Of a stretch of DNA of 56,766 bases, positions 42,027 to 50,075 are shown in pieces. Origin of the DNA: Sedimentisphaerales bacterium (GTDB lineage: Bacteria > Planctomycetota > Phycisphaerae > Sedimentisphaerales > Anaerobacaceae); the NCBI GenBank assembly GCA_028277585.1, contig JANQFY010000238.1, positions 1 through 56,766 of the forward strand. Reading direction: 5' to 3'. Position 1 is the first letter of the stretch. Each line of letters begins with the position of its first letter. Position numbers and translations under genes: made by a program. The notes below the pieces were generated by a model, which ran no database searches, was not told the DNA's origin, and saw nothing but the letters and a program-made list of their open reading frames with translations.

Positions 42027-43211
42027 ATGAACGAGGCAGTGACAACGAGACGCACCTTCTTGCAGGCGGCGACAACCGGCGCCGCCGGGGCAGCGCTGTG
42101 TGGCGCCGCGGCGGCCAAGACACCAGGGTCGCCCCTGAGAATTCAAGAGCCCTTTCACGGCGCCGTTCTGAACCATCGACACGGCACTCAGAAGGAAACG
42201 AGTTTGAAGATCCGTGTCTCAGGCGTTGCGCCTCGGTCGGACGCTGTGACTATCAACAGTGCAACAGCGCAACGTGCCGGCGAGACGTTCAGCGCGGACG
42301 TGACGCTGCGTGCGAAGGAGACGGAGATCGTCGCGGCTTCGCAGGGACCCGCAGGACGCCAATCGCATCGAATACGCGTGGTGTGGGATCGATACTCGCA
42401 ACCGCGCTATCGCTTCTCCATCGACGACAACAGTTTCTTCCTGCGTGACATCGCGCAGAAGAAGTACGGTTCGCTGTTCGACTGTTTCTACCTCAAGGGC
42501 CTGCGCGATCTGCATACCAAGTACGGGACCCGCTTCGTGTTGAACATCTACTACACGACCGCCGACGGGTTCGAGTTGCCCCAGTTTCCCGATCGCTATA
42601 AGAGCGAATGGCGGGACAACGCCGACTGGCTCAGACTGGCCTTTCACGCGCATGCGAACAAGCCGGACAGACCTTATCAGAACGCGCCCGCCGCGCAGTT
42701 GATCGCCGATCTGGACCGGGTCGCCGAGCAGATCGTTCGCTTCGCGGGCGAGCAGTCCTACACGCCGCCCACCGTCATTCACTGGGGGATGGTGCAACCC
42801 GAAGCGCTCAAGCCGCTGTACGAACGAGGCGTGCGCGTGCTTAGTGGATACTTCCGCGTCCTGAACGGCAAGTGGGACGTCAACTACCTCCTGGACGACA
42901 CGCGGTCGGAGTACCTGTCGCGCCACGACGCGTTGATGGATTTTGAGAGCGGGATCGTCTTCTCGAAGATCGACATCGTTTGCAACAGTGTGCCGGTCGA
43001 GCAGACGGTACCCACCCTGGCGCCGCTGGCCCGCGATCCTCAGCAGGCCGAGATCATGGACCTGTTCACGCACGAGCAGTATTTCTGGCCCTTCTATTCG
43101 CACTACTTGCCCGACCATTTCGAGCGTCTGGAGACGGCGATTCGTTGGGTGACGGAGCGAGGATACGCACCGGTATTCTTTCACGAAGGTTTCCTGGGCG
43201 GCCGCGCGTGA
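42027..43211 (+). CDS. Tat-exported polysaccharide-deacetylase-like protein
   Basis: A 394-residue protein from the ATG at 42027, with GGGAGA upstream and a Tat signal (TTRRTFLQAATTGAAGAAL). The catalytic part may be a divergent NodB-type fold: FSIDDNSFFLRD (Asp pair), then LAFHAHANKPDRPY (metal His region), then TPPTVIHWGMVQPEAL and YAPVFFHEGFLGG. Length and spacing differ from standard chitin/xylan deacetylases, so the assignment is tentative. The protein would act on cell-surface or external glycans. It precedes a Gfo/Idh/MocA gene by 44 bases. Confidence 0.55.
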   Translation: MNEAVTTRRTFLQAATTGAAGAALCGAAAAKTPGSPLRIQEPFHGAVLNHRHGTQKETSLKIRVSGVAPRSDAVTINSATAQRAGETFSADVTLRAKETEIVAASQGPAGRQSHRIRVVWDRYSQPRYRFSIDDNSFFLRDIAQKKYGSLFDCFYLKGLRDLHTKYGTRFVLNIYYTTADGFELPQFPDRYKSEWRDNADWLRLAFHAHANKPDRPYQNAPAAQLIADLDRVAEQIVRFAGEQSYTPPTVIHWGMVQPEALKPLYERGVRVLSGYFRVLNGKWDVNYLLDDTRSEYLSRHDALMDFESGIVFSKIDIVCNSVPVEQTVPTLAPLARDPQQAEIMDLFTHEQYFWPFYSHYLPDHFERLETAIRWVTERGYAPVFFHEGFLGGRA

Positions 43212-43255
43212 CGTGACATCCAGGCGAAACGATTCAGAGAATGGGAGACACAGCA

Positions 43256-44278
43256 ATGAAGACGTACGGCGTGGGTGTATTTGGCATCGGATGGGTGGCG
43301 GGCGAACACATCAAGGCCTATACGCGGAACCCGAACATGAAGGTCGTCGCGCTGGCCTCGCGCCGGCGGGCGTCCGCCCAGTCAGCCAAGGACACGCTCG
43401 GCCTGGACTGTGACATCCTCGATACGTTCGACGAACTCGTCCGGCGCGACGACGTCGATATCATCGACATCTGCTCGCCCAACGTGCTCCACGCCGAGGA
43501 AGCGATCGCGGCCGCCGAGGCGGGCAAGCACGTGGTCATCGAGAAGCCGATCGCCATGAACCTGGCGGAGCTGAAAGCGGTCCGGGACGCGATCGTCAAG
43601 GCCAAGGTCAAATCCCAAGCCGGGTTCGTCTCGCGCTGGAACCCCCACGTACAGACCATTCGGAACATGATCGCCAAAGGTGGGCTGGGCGATCCTTACT
43701 ACGTCGAGGTCGATTACTACCACGAGATCGGCCCCTGGTGGAGCGGCTGGCGCTGGGGCGCCAACACGAAAGAGGGCGGGCCCAGTGCGAGTCTGCTGGC
43801 CGGCTGTCACGCGGTGGACCTGCTCTATCATTTCGGCGGGGAGGTCGACGAGGTCTTCGCCTATGGCGTTCACGGACATCGCAAAGACTACGGATTCGAG
43901 CCGACCTACGCGGCGGTGGTCAAGTTCAAGAACGGCAAGATCGGCAAGACCGGCTGCAGCTTCGAGAACGAATGTCCCTACGTCATGAACATCATTCTGC
44001 ACGGCAGCAAGGGGTCGGTGTTCAACGAGAAGTTCTACACCAAGGACTGGTTCCCGGGCCAGGAGGGTTGGCAGACATTCAATACGACGTATCTCGACAG
44101 CGGCGACGTCGCGCACCACCCGTTCCAGGGGATGGTCGACGATCTGGCGACGGCGCTGCTGGAGGGCAAGGATACGACAGCCAATATCCACGAGGCATAC
44201 CGGTCGCACGAGATTTGTCTGGCGATCGACAAATCGATCGAGACAGGTCAGGTGGTGACACTGCCCCTGGCCGATTGA
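43256..44278 (+). CDS. Gfo/Idh/MocA-family oxidoreductase
   Basis: A 340-residue cytoplasmic NAD(P)-dependent sugar or inositol dehydrogenase. I use the ATG at 43256, because the ATG at 43241 lies within the GGGAGA ribosome-binding stretch. The nucleotide site is GVFGIGWVAGEHIKAYTRNP, the family EKPIAMNLAE motif lies near residue 93, and the catalytic region contains GCHAVDLLYHFGGE. No signal peptide is present. It lies next to a DegT-type aminotransferase, an arrangement typical of amino-sugar formation by oxidation then transamination. The exact sugar is unknown. Confidence 0.88.
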   Translation: MKTYGVGVFGIGWVAGEHIKAYTRNPNMKVVALASRRRASAQSAKDTLGLDCDILDTFDELVRRDDVDIIDICSPNVLHAEEAIAAAEAGKHVVIEKPIAMNLAELKAVRDAIVKAKVKSQAGFVSRWNPHVQTIRNMIAKGGLGDPYYVEVDYYHEIGPWWSGWRWGANTKEGGPSASLLAGCHAVDLLYHFGGEVDEVFAYGVHGHRKDYGFEPTYAAVVKFKNGKIGKTGCSFENECPYVMNIILHGSKGSVFNEKFYTKDWFPGQEGWQTFNTTYLDSGDVAHHPFQGMVDDLATALLEGKDTTANIHEAYRSHEICLAIDKSIETGQVVTLPLAD

Positions 44279-44330
44279 GACTGAAGTACAACGCGAACGC
44301 GAAGCACGAGACTAGGAGAAGGAGCAGGCG

Positions 44331-45605
44331 ATGGCGGAGCTACTGGCGATCAACGGCGGGCGCAAGACAGTGACGAACGAACTGACCGGCTGGCCGCAGT
44401 TCGACGAGAAGGCAATACAAGCGGTTCAGGACGTCCTGCGTTCGGGCAAGGTCAACTACTGGACGGGGCCCAAGGGGATGGCGTTCGAGGAGAAGTTCGC
44501 GGCTTGGCAAGGCAGCAAGTTCGCCGTCAGCACCTCGTCGGGGACATCCGCCCTGCACGTGGCGCTGACGGCATTGGGGATCGGCCCGGGCGATGAAGTG
44601 ATCGTACCCAGCTACACGTTCATTGCGAGCAGCTTCTCGATCGTGCAGGCGGGCGCCGTGCCACGCTTTGCCGATGTGAACCTGGACGACCACTGCATCA
44701 GCGTCGCCTCGGCTGAGAAGCTCATCAACGAGCGGACCAAAGCGATCATGCCCGTGCATTTGTACGGCAATGTCTGTGACATGGACCCGCTCCTGGCGCT
44801 GGCTCGCAAGCACAAGCTCTTCGTTGTCGAGGACAATGCCGAGGCGTTCGGCGGCTCTTACAAGGGTAAGCGGACGGGTACGCTGAGCGATATCGCGGCG
44901 TGCAGTTTCTGTCAGAACAAGACCTTCACCACCGGCGGCGAAGGGGGGATGGTCACCACCGACGACGAGGAACTCGCGTGGAAGGCGCGCAGTTTCCGCG
45001 ATCATGGGTACGACGTGCGCGAGCGGCTGAATCTGCTGGAGATGGAGCAGAAGCTTCCTTACATCCACAACGTGGTCGGCTGGAACTACCGCATGACCGA
45101 GATGCAGTCGGCGATCGGCCTGGCGGAGCTCGAACGCATGGATACGTGGAACATGCCCGCGCGGCGGCGCAACGCGCATATCATCATGGACGCGGTCAAG
45201 GACCTGCCCCAGGTCAAATACATGCCGATCGATACCGACGAGCGGCAGAACGGCTGGTTCGTAATGGCGTTCTCGCTGGACATCGAGAACATGGATTGCG
45301 ACATCGCCCAGTTCGTCGCCGCGGCGGGCGCCGAGGGCGCGCCCTGCTGGAAAGTGTTCTGGCCGCAGTGCCATACGGAGAAGGCGTTCGCCGAGCGCAA
45401 CGCGTTTGGCGAAAGCGGTTTCCCGTTTGCGTCGGCCGAGTACGCCGACCCGGCCAGCGTGGACTACAGCAAGGTCGAGGTCCCCAACGCGGTTTGGCAC
45501 CAGAGCCATACGTTCACGTGCTTCGCCTATCCAACGTTCACCGAAGACGATTGTCGGCAAATCGGGGCGGCGCTCGCTAAGGTGATCAAGGCGTACGCCA
45601 AGTAG
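44331..45605 (+). CDS. DegT/DnrJ/EryC1/StrS-family sugar aminotransferase
   Basis: A 424-residue PLP-dependent aminotransferase. The PLP-binding Lys lies in SFCQNKTFTTGGEGG, and the upstream motifs HLYGNVCDMDPLL and VVEDNAEAFGGSYKGKRTGT are as expected. The C-terminal part AIGLAELERMD and PNAVWHQSHTFTCFAYPTFTEDD also fits. It transfers an amino group to a keto-sugar, and here probably acts on the product of one of the flanking oxidoreductases. The start ATG has AGGAGAAGGAG upstream. It sits 52 bases after one Gfo/Idh/MocA gene and 13 bases before another. Confidence 0.9.
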   Translation: MAELLAINGGRKTVTNELTGWPQFDEKAIQAVQDVLRSGKVNYWTGPKGMAFEEKFAAWQGSKFAVSTSSGTSALHVALTALGIGPGDEVIVPSYTFIASSFSIVQAGAVPRFADVNLDDHCISVASAEKLINERTKAIMPVHLYGNVCDMDPLLALARKHKLFVVEDNAEAFGGSYKGKRTGTLSDIAACSFCQNKTFTTGGEGGMVTTDDEELAWKARSFRDHGYDVRERLNLLEMEQKLPYIHNVVGWNYRMTEMQSAIGLAELERMDTWNMPARRRNAHIIMDAVKDLPQVKYMPIDTDERQNGWFVMAFSLDIENMDCDIAQFVAAAGAEGAPCWKVFWPQCHTEKAFAERNAFGESGFPFASAEYADPASVDYSKVEVPNAVWHQSHTFTCFAYPTFTEDDCRQIGAALAKVIKAYAK

Positions 45606-45618
45606 AGGAGATGATCCC

Positions 45619-46686
45619 ATGCGGAAGATCAGGTACGCGATCATTGGTTTCGGAGGGATCGCCGAGCACCGCATTGCCCACGAGGGGTTTGGATGCGATC
45701 GCAGTCGATTCGACGGGCATCCTCGAGCGGAGCTGATCGGCGCCACCGACGCCAACGCGGCCCGCCGGAACGCCGTCGCCGGGCTGGGGCTGATGTGGTA
45801 CGATTCGGTCGATGCGCTTCTGAGCGATCCCGAGGTCGAGGCGGTCTTCATCGCGACGAACAATCTGAGCCATGCAACGCTGGGCGTCAAGGCGATTCAG
45901 GCGGGCAAGCATTGCTTGATCGAGAAGCCAATCGCGACCTCGCTCGAGGACGCCCTTCGCCTGCAAGAGCTCGCCCGCCAGCGGGGCGTCAGCCTCACCG
46001 TCGATCACATGATGACCGAGAACGCCTACAATCGCCGGGCCCAGGAGCTTCTCGCTCAGAACGCGATCGGCGCCGTCAACGATATCTCCCTGCACATGGA
46101 GTTCTGCTATGGCGCGACGCCCGATGAGGCGGCGACCTGGCGTTGCTCCGATCCCAGGGAGATCGGGGGTCCCATCGGGGACGTCGCCAGTCATTGTCTG
46201 TACATGGCGGAGTTTCTTCTTCAGAGTGAGGTGGTGTCCTTGGGGTGTGTCTACACGCCTCGAACGCTGGATCTGGCGGTGGAGAACGGCGCGGTCGTGC
46301 AGTTCACGCTGGGAAACGGCGTCCAGGGAACGGCCCGGGTCGCTTTCAACCAGCCGCGAGGCGGTCTGGGCGGCACGCTGACGAACCTGGGATACGAAGT
46401 CTATGGGGATCGAGGCGCCCTCCGCGGCTACGGGACCCTGTTTCAACTCTCGGGCCATCCGGACGAACCGATCGGTATTCGCCTGGAAATCGATCGTTTC
46501 ACCGAGACCGAGCCGATCACGATTGACTCCGTTCAGAATATCTACCAGGCCGTCATTGGCGACCACGCGGCGTCCATCATCGACGAGGCGCCTATGGATG
46601 GCGCCGACGCGCTGCACAATCTCGAACTGGTCCTGGGCTGTTACGCTTCGGCTGGTCAGCACGGGGCCCTCATCAAGTTCCACTGA
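45619..46686 (+). CDS. Gfo/Idh/MocA-family oxidoreductase
   Basis: A 355-residue cytoplasmic NAD(P)-dependent dehydrogenase. It begins IRYAIIGFGGIAEHRIAHEG, has the EKPIATSLEDA motif near residue 100 and an HMEFCYG stretch in the C-terminal domain. It lies 13 bases after the DegT aminotransferase, with GAGGAG upstream of its ATG. Together with the gene at 43256 it forms a dehydrogenase/aminotransferase/dehydrogenase set suited to making or breaking down an amino sugar. It is the last gene of the same-strand run that begins at 38845. Confidence 0.88.
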   Translation: MRKIRYAIIGFGGIAEHRIAHEGFGCDRSRFDGHPRAELIGATDANAARRNAVAGLGLMWYDSVDALLSDPEVEAVFIATNNLSHATLGVKAIQAGKHCLIEKPIATSLEDALRLQELARQRGVSLTVDHMMTENAYNRRAQELLAQNAIGAVNDISLHMEFCYGATPDEAATWRCSDPREIGGPIGDVASHCLYMAEFLLQSEVVSLGCVYTPRTLDLAVENGAVVQFTLGNGVQGTARVAFNQPRGGLGGTLTNLGYEVYGDRGALRGYGTLFQLSGHPDEPIGIRLEIDRFTETEPITIDSVQNIYQAVIGDHAASIIDEAPMDGADALHNLELVLGCYASAGQHGALIKFH

Positions 46687-47283
46687 GCCCGGCGATTCTC
46701 GGAAAAACGGCGCTGCCACAGAAAAAAACTCACGGGCGCGATTCCCGTTTATAGGGGTTAAGCCGGGAGTCCTGGCGAGTCTGTCGGTGAGTCAAATTCC
46801 TGGGCGCTTGCGTGGCGCGGCGCTCTGGATCGAGCCGCGAAGCCATTCACTGGTTGTGCTTCCCGCCTGTGCTGAAACCCTGCCCATTGTCGGACGATCA
46901 GGTCCATAGAAAATATCAAGCTCCGTGAAGTCAAGTGCCGATACTGGTAGTGCACGGACATAAAGTGGCTCTGAACAATGGCCAATGCGGCTATGTTAGG
47001 TTGAACTTGGACTGAGCCAGGGGGTCGAGTCGGGCGTGCCGATTCGATTGCAGTTACGGCCGTTCCAACGGATGCCTAAGACAAAAGGAAAGAGCCACGA
47101 TCCATGTTGCCCCTGCGAAGCAGAAGGCTAAGCATTCTGGACTGAATGGCTGAACGAAATCGTGCTTTGCCCTCGCTTGGTAGGGGCTTTTTGTTTGGTC
47201 GCACCTCCTTGCGTGGTTTCTGCTGCAACACTTCACCACATCGGCAATGATACTTCGCCGCCGTCGCGTATGATGCCGCACCA
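46687..47283. other. Gene-free stretch
   Basis: No convincing gene. An open frame on the minus strand (46758-46985) has no recognisable product. A terminator-like hairpin lies at 47169-47196. Confidence 0.4.
47169..47196 (+). terminator. Possible intrinsic terminator
   Basis: GCCCT (47169-47173) can pair with the AGGGGC stretch (47182-47187), followed by TTTTTGTTT. The stem is short and imperfect. No gene lies directly upstream on this strand, so its purpose is uncertain. Confidence 0.35.
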
Positions 47284-47357
47284 TTGCGGATTGTGGATTT
47301 CGGATTTGGGATTGGCACAAAGGGCGAATCCGCGATCGGCAATCCGCAATCCGAAAT
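47284..47357. repeat. Inverted pair of tandem heptamers (TTGCGGA type)
   Basis: At 47284-47315 a seven-base unit repeats (TTGCGGA, TTGTGGA, TTTCGGA, TTTGGGA). At 47325-47357 the same units occur on the opposite strand (TTTCGGA, TTGCGGA, TTGCCGA, TCGCGGA). The region would fold into a long imperfect hairpin. Confidence 0.75.
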
Positions 47358-47547
47358 AGACGATTGAGATGCGGAGTGATCCCCGGATGAGGCGTACCGC
47401 ACAGTCCTTCATCGCTTCCCGCTGCCTCGCCAATGCGTTCTTCCTTGAACTCTTGCCCGCGGTGTCGTTAAATAGCGGCCGGTTCGCGTCGGGACCCCGA
47501 CGCGTGGAATGGATAGCAGGGCCGAGTTCATGTGAGTGGGAGTATCT

Positions 47548-48138
47548 ATGAGAGCATCGAATGTATTCTTCAGTCTGTTGATAGTGGTCGCGGCGGTCTT
47601 TCTGACATCGTGCTCGGTTCTTGACGGCGGCAAAGGCACTTCGCTCTTCGACGGCAAGACCCTCGACGGCTGGACGATCCTCAAGTGCGAAGCGACGGTC
47701 GACGACGGGACCATTCTTATCCAAGAAGGCAACGGCCTGATCCAGACCGAGAAGCAGTATGGCGATTTCATCCTCGAGTTCGAATGGAAAGCGCTGCGGG
47801 ACGACAAGTGGGACAGCGGCGTCTATTTCCGTTACGATTCCGTGCCGGAAGGTCGGCCCTGGCCTGCCCGCTACCAGGTCAATCTGCGGCAGGGGATGGA
47901 AGGCAACGTTGGCGCGCTCAAAGAGGCCCGCACCGAGGGGCTCATGAAGGTCGGCCAGTGGAACTGCTTCAAGCTGACGGTCAAGGGCACGACTGCTTCG
48001 CTGGAAATGAACGAGCAACCCGCCTGGACCGCCGATGGGCTGGCCGGCCCGGCCAAGGGCTACATCGCGCTGCAGGCCGAGGTCCCCGGCGGGGGCAAGC
48101 ACCGGTTCCGCAATATCACCATCACTGAATTGGACTAG
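47548..48138 (+). CDS. DUF1080 (3-keto-disaccharide hydrolase-like) lipoprotein
   Basis: A 196-residue exported lipoprotein. The ATG at 47548 has GGGAG upstream. The lipobox is LTSC (FSLLIVVAAVFLTSCS). The rest is a concanavalin-like beta-sandwich of the DUF1080 family: GTSLFDGKTLDGWTI, YGDFILEFEWK, DSGVYFRYDS, WPARYQVNLRQG, GQWNCFKLTVKGT, KGYIALQAEVPGGG, RNITITEL. Some members hydrolyse 3-keto-glycosides produced by Gfo/Idh/MocA-type oxidation, which fits the many such oxidoreductases here. That coupling is inference. Confidence 0.88.
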   Translation: MRASNVFFSLLIVVAAVFLTSCSVLDGGKGTSLFDGKTLDGWTILKCEATVDDGTILIQEGNGLIQTEKQYGDFILEFEWKALRDDKWDSGVYFRYDSVPEGRPWPARYQVNLRQGMEGNVGALKEARTEGLMKVGQWNCFKLTVKGTTASLEMNEQPAWTADGLAGPAKGYIALQAEVPGGGKHRFRNITITELD

Positions 48139-48189
48139 CTTGCTGTCAGATCGAGGCGGGTGACTGCGGTCATGCCGTGCATCGGCTCC

Positions 48190-48281
48190 TGTCATCCTGA
48201 ACGTAGTGAAGGATCTGGGCGGCGACCGGGACGAATCTCTCGTGCGTTGGCCAGATCCTTCGGCGTTGCCTCAGGATGACA
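48190..48281. repeat. Dispersed palindromic element (TGTCATCCTGA...AGGATGACA)
   Basis: Ends TGTCATCCTGA (48190-48200) and TCAGGATGACA (48271-48281) are perfect inverted repeats. The arms also contain AAGGATCTGG and CCAGATCCTT. Similar to the element inside the pseudopilin leader at 23493-23614. Confidence 0.85.
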
Positions 48282-48317
48282 GAATGGCTGTTATTCAATC
48301 ACACTTCTCGAGTGTTC

Positions 48318-48505
48318 CTAGACCTTTCTCAGCTTCCACTTGCCGCGGCGGAAGGCGTGCATGGCGCAGAGGGCCAGGGCGGTCTCGGCGATGATGATGG
48401 AGTAGAACGTGCCGGCGGCGCCGATTCGCAGCGTGATGGACAGCACATACGCCAGGGGGATCTCGAACAGCCAGAAGCAGACCAGGTTGATCTTGGTCGG
48501 AGTGG
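48318..48505 (-). pseudogene. Relic of the 3' end of a MATE transporter gene
   Basis: Translates on the minus strand as PTKINLVCFWLFEIPLAYVL and onward to an ending RRGKWKLRKV. This matches the last 60 residues of the intact MATE gene at 50031-51416, including the TAG stop context (ctagac). Similarity ends abruptly near 48505. The remnant and the intact end are direct repeats about 1.7 kb apart, flanking the gene at 48930. Confidence 0.85.
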
Positions 48506-48929
48506 GGAAGGCGGGGGCTGTGAGGGATAGTCGCATCGCCCTCTGCTTGACGGCCTTTGACAAGTTTTCTGTTGACAAATCTACGGGACGGCACGCATTC
48601 TAACACCATGATCATCGACCCAGGCTTCCTCGAGCGAGCGCGTGGGGTCATGTTCGTTTCTCGTTAGTATTTGCATCACATCCCGCGTCCTCCAGCTATC
48701 TCGCATGCAGGCGAACAACGACGGTCTTCCGGGATCAGCGCTGCGCCGCGCTTCTGCCCTCAAGTGCTGTTGATTCCTCCTGCTGCGGTAGAGGCAGGTC
48801 AAGTCTCTGGGTCTTGTCCGTTTCAGACGCGGGACGAGCGCGAGCGGAAAGGAGGTTGCCTATGAGAAGATAATCGGCGTCCTCAAGAATAGCAGCGCGT
48901 TTCTGCAGACCTATCGAAAGGACAGGACC
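48506..48929. other. Gene-free stretch upstream of the repeat-flanked gene
   Basis: No recognisable gene. TTGACA at 48572-48577 has only a weak -10 partner. An ideal ribosome binding site AAAGGAGG (48848-48855) stands before a four-codon frame ATG-AGA-AGA-stop (48862-48873), which could be a leader peptide or a remnant. Confidence 0.4.
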
Positions 48930-50075
48930 ATGAGAAATGACACGTTTTCCGTGAGATCGCTGTGGGTCACTCCAACACTGAACCAAAGCGGAAGGACATT
49001 GGTCGTTGCGATTGTGTTGATACTTCGGCTTCTGAGCCACACGGCGACAGCAAGCGATGCGAGGATTGCCACGTACTATTGGGATGGCGGCTGGGTCGAG
49101 CACGCCAGTTGGACAAGTGCTTTTGGAGATGATCTGACAATTAGCATTGACGCCTGGAACTGGACGGACGACGCCCCGCCGCCCGGTGAGGATCCAGTCG
49201 ATTATCCCGCGCTCAACGTGAAGTTCGACAATGTGATCACGAATGACGGTCTCCTTGACGACTTTGATGACGGGATCATCGATTCCCTGTGGCAAGCGTA
49301 TGGAAGCATTGAAACGAGCGTTGCAGAGACAGGCGGTGTTTTGGAAATCGATGTACCGGAGGGCCCGTCCCCAAGCAATCCGGGGTTGAATCAAGTCGGC
49401 GGCGTCAGGACCAAGGAACCTGCTCTTCGAGGGTATTTCGACGTCCAAGTGGATTTCGCTGTCAACCCGGATTTCCATGCGAGTCGCCCCGGTACCACTA
49501 ACGCCAAGTTGATTCTCACTGATGCAAGCGGACATCAGGTCGAGATCAGTGTCCGAACCGGCGCCTATTTGTCCGTGGACCTCCTTGAGGACCACTCGTC
49601 GTATATCGTAAAGGCGGAAACCCCAACCAGTGACCTCAACGGCAAGCTGCGTATCACCAGAACGCCGGCGACCGAACCGGTCGACATCGACATCAGACCG
49701 CGCAGTTGCTTCAACACCATCAATCTGAAGAGCAGAGGTGTCGTTCCTGTAGCCATACTCAGCACGATTGATTTCGCTGCCTCCGAGGTCGATCCGGCCA
49801 CCGTCGTCTTCGCGGAAGCGCCGCCGACGAGATGGGCTCTCCGCGACGTAGACTGCGACGGCGATATGGATATGATTCTGTATTTCAGGATTCAGGCGCT
49901 GAGTCTCGATGCAAGCAGCACCGAAGCCACCTTGGTCGGGGTGACTAAGAGCGGAACCGATTTCATGGGGACCGATTCCGTGCGCATCGTCGGATATGAT
50001 AGGGCTTGCTCGCTGTTTGTGTCCTGGCTTCTAGACTTGCTTCTGTTTCCAGGTGCCGCGTCGGAAGGCGGTTAG
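48930..50075 (+). CDS. Secreted beta-sandwich protein with a VDI(D/K)P-type repeat domain
   Basis: A 381-residue protein starting at the ATG at 48930 with AAAGGACAGG upstream. A signal anchor region lies at about residues 22-42. The middle (DDFDDGIIDSLWQAYGSIETS, then EPALRGYFDVQVDFAV) is jelly-roll-like. Residues 255-330 match a common module (VDIDIRPRSCFNTINLKSRGV, PVAILSTIDF, DVDCDGDMDMILYF) seen in surface proteins. Function unknown. The last 15 residues are encoded within the antisense 3' end of the MATE gene, an overlap of 45 bases, so the natural ending may have been replaced. The gene is flanked by direct repeats of the MATE 3' end. Confidence 0.72.
   Translation: MRNDTFSVRSLWVTPTLNQSGRTLVVAIVLILRLLSHTATASDARIATYYWDGGWVEHASWTSAFGDDLTISIDAWNWTDDAPPPGEDPVDYPALNVKFDNVITNDGLLDDFDDGIIDSLWQAYGSIETSVAETGGVLEIDVPEGPSPSNPGLNQVGGVRTKEPALRGYFDVQVDFAVNPDFHASRPGTTNAKLILTDASGHQVEISVRTGAYLSVDLLEDHSSYIVKAETPTSDLNGKLRITRTPATEPVDIDIRPRSCFNTINLKSRGVVPVAILSTIDFAASEVDPATVVFAEAPPTRWALRDVDCDGDMDMILYFRIQALSLDASSTEATLVGVTKSGTDFMGTDSVRIVGYDRACSLFVSWLLDLLLFPGAASEGG

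Noticed and set aside
44340..45890. 516-residue open frame antisense to the aminotransferase and oxidoreductase
   Set aside because: It spans two clear genes on the other strand and shows no recognisable protein.
46758..46985. 75-residue minus-strand frame
   Set aside because: Composition and lack of a start signal give no support; a transposase relic was considered but no motif is present.
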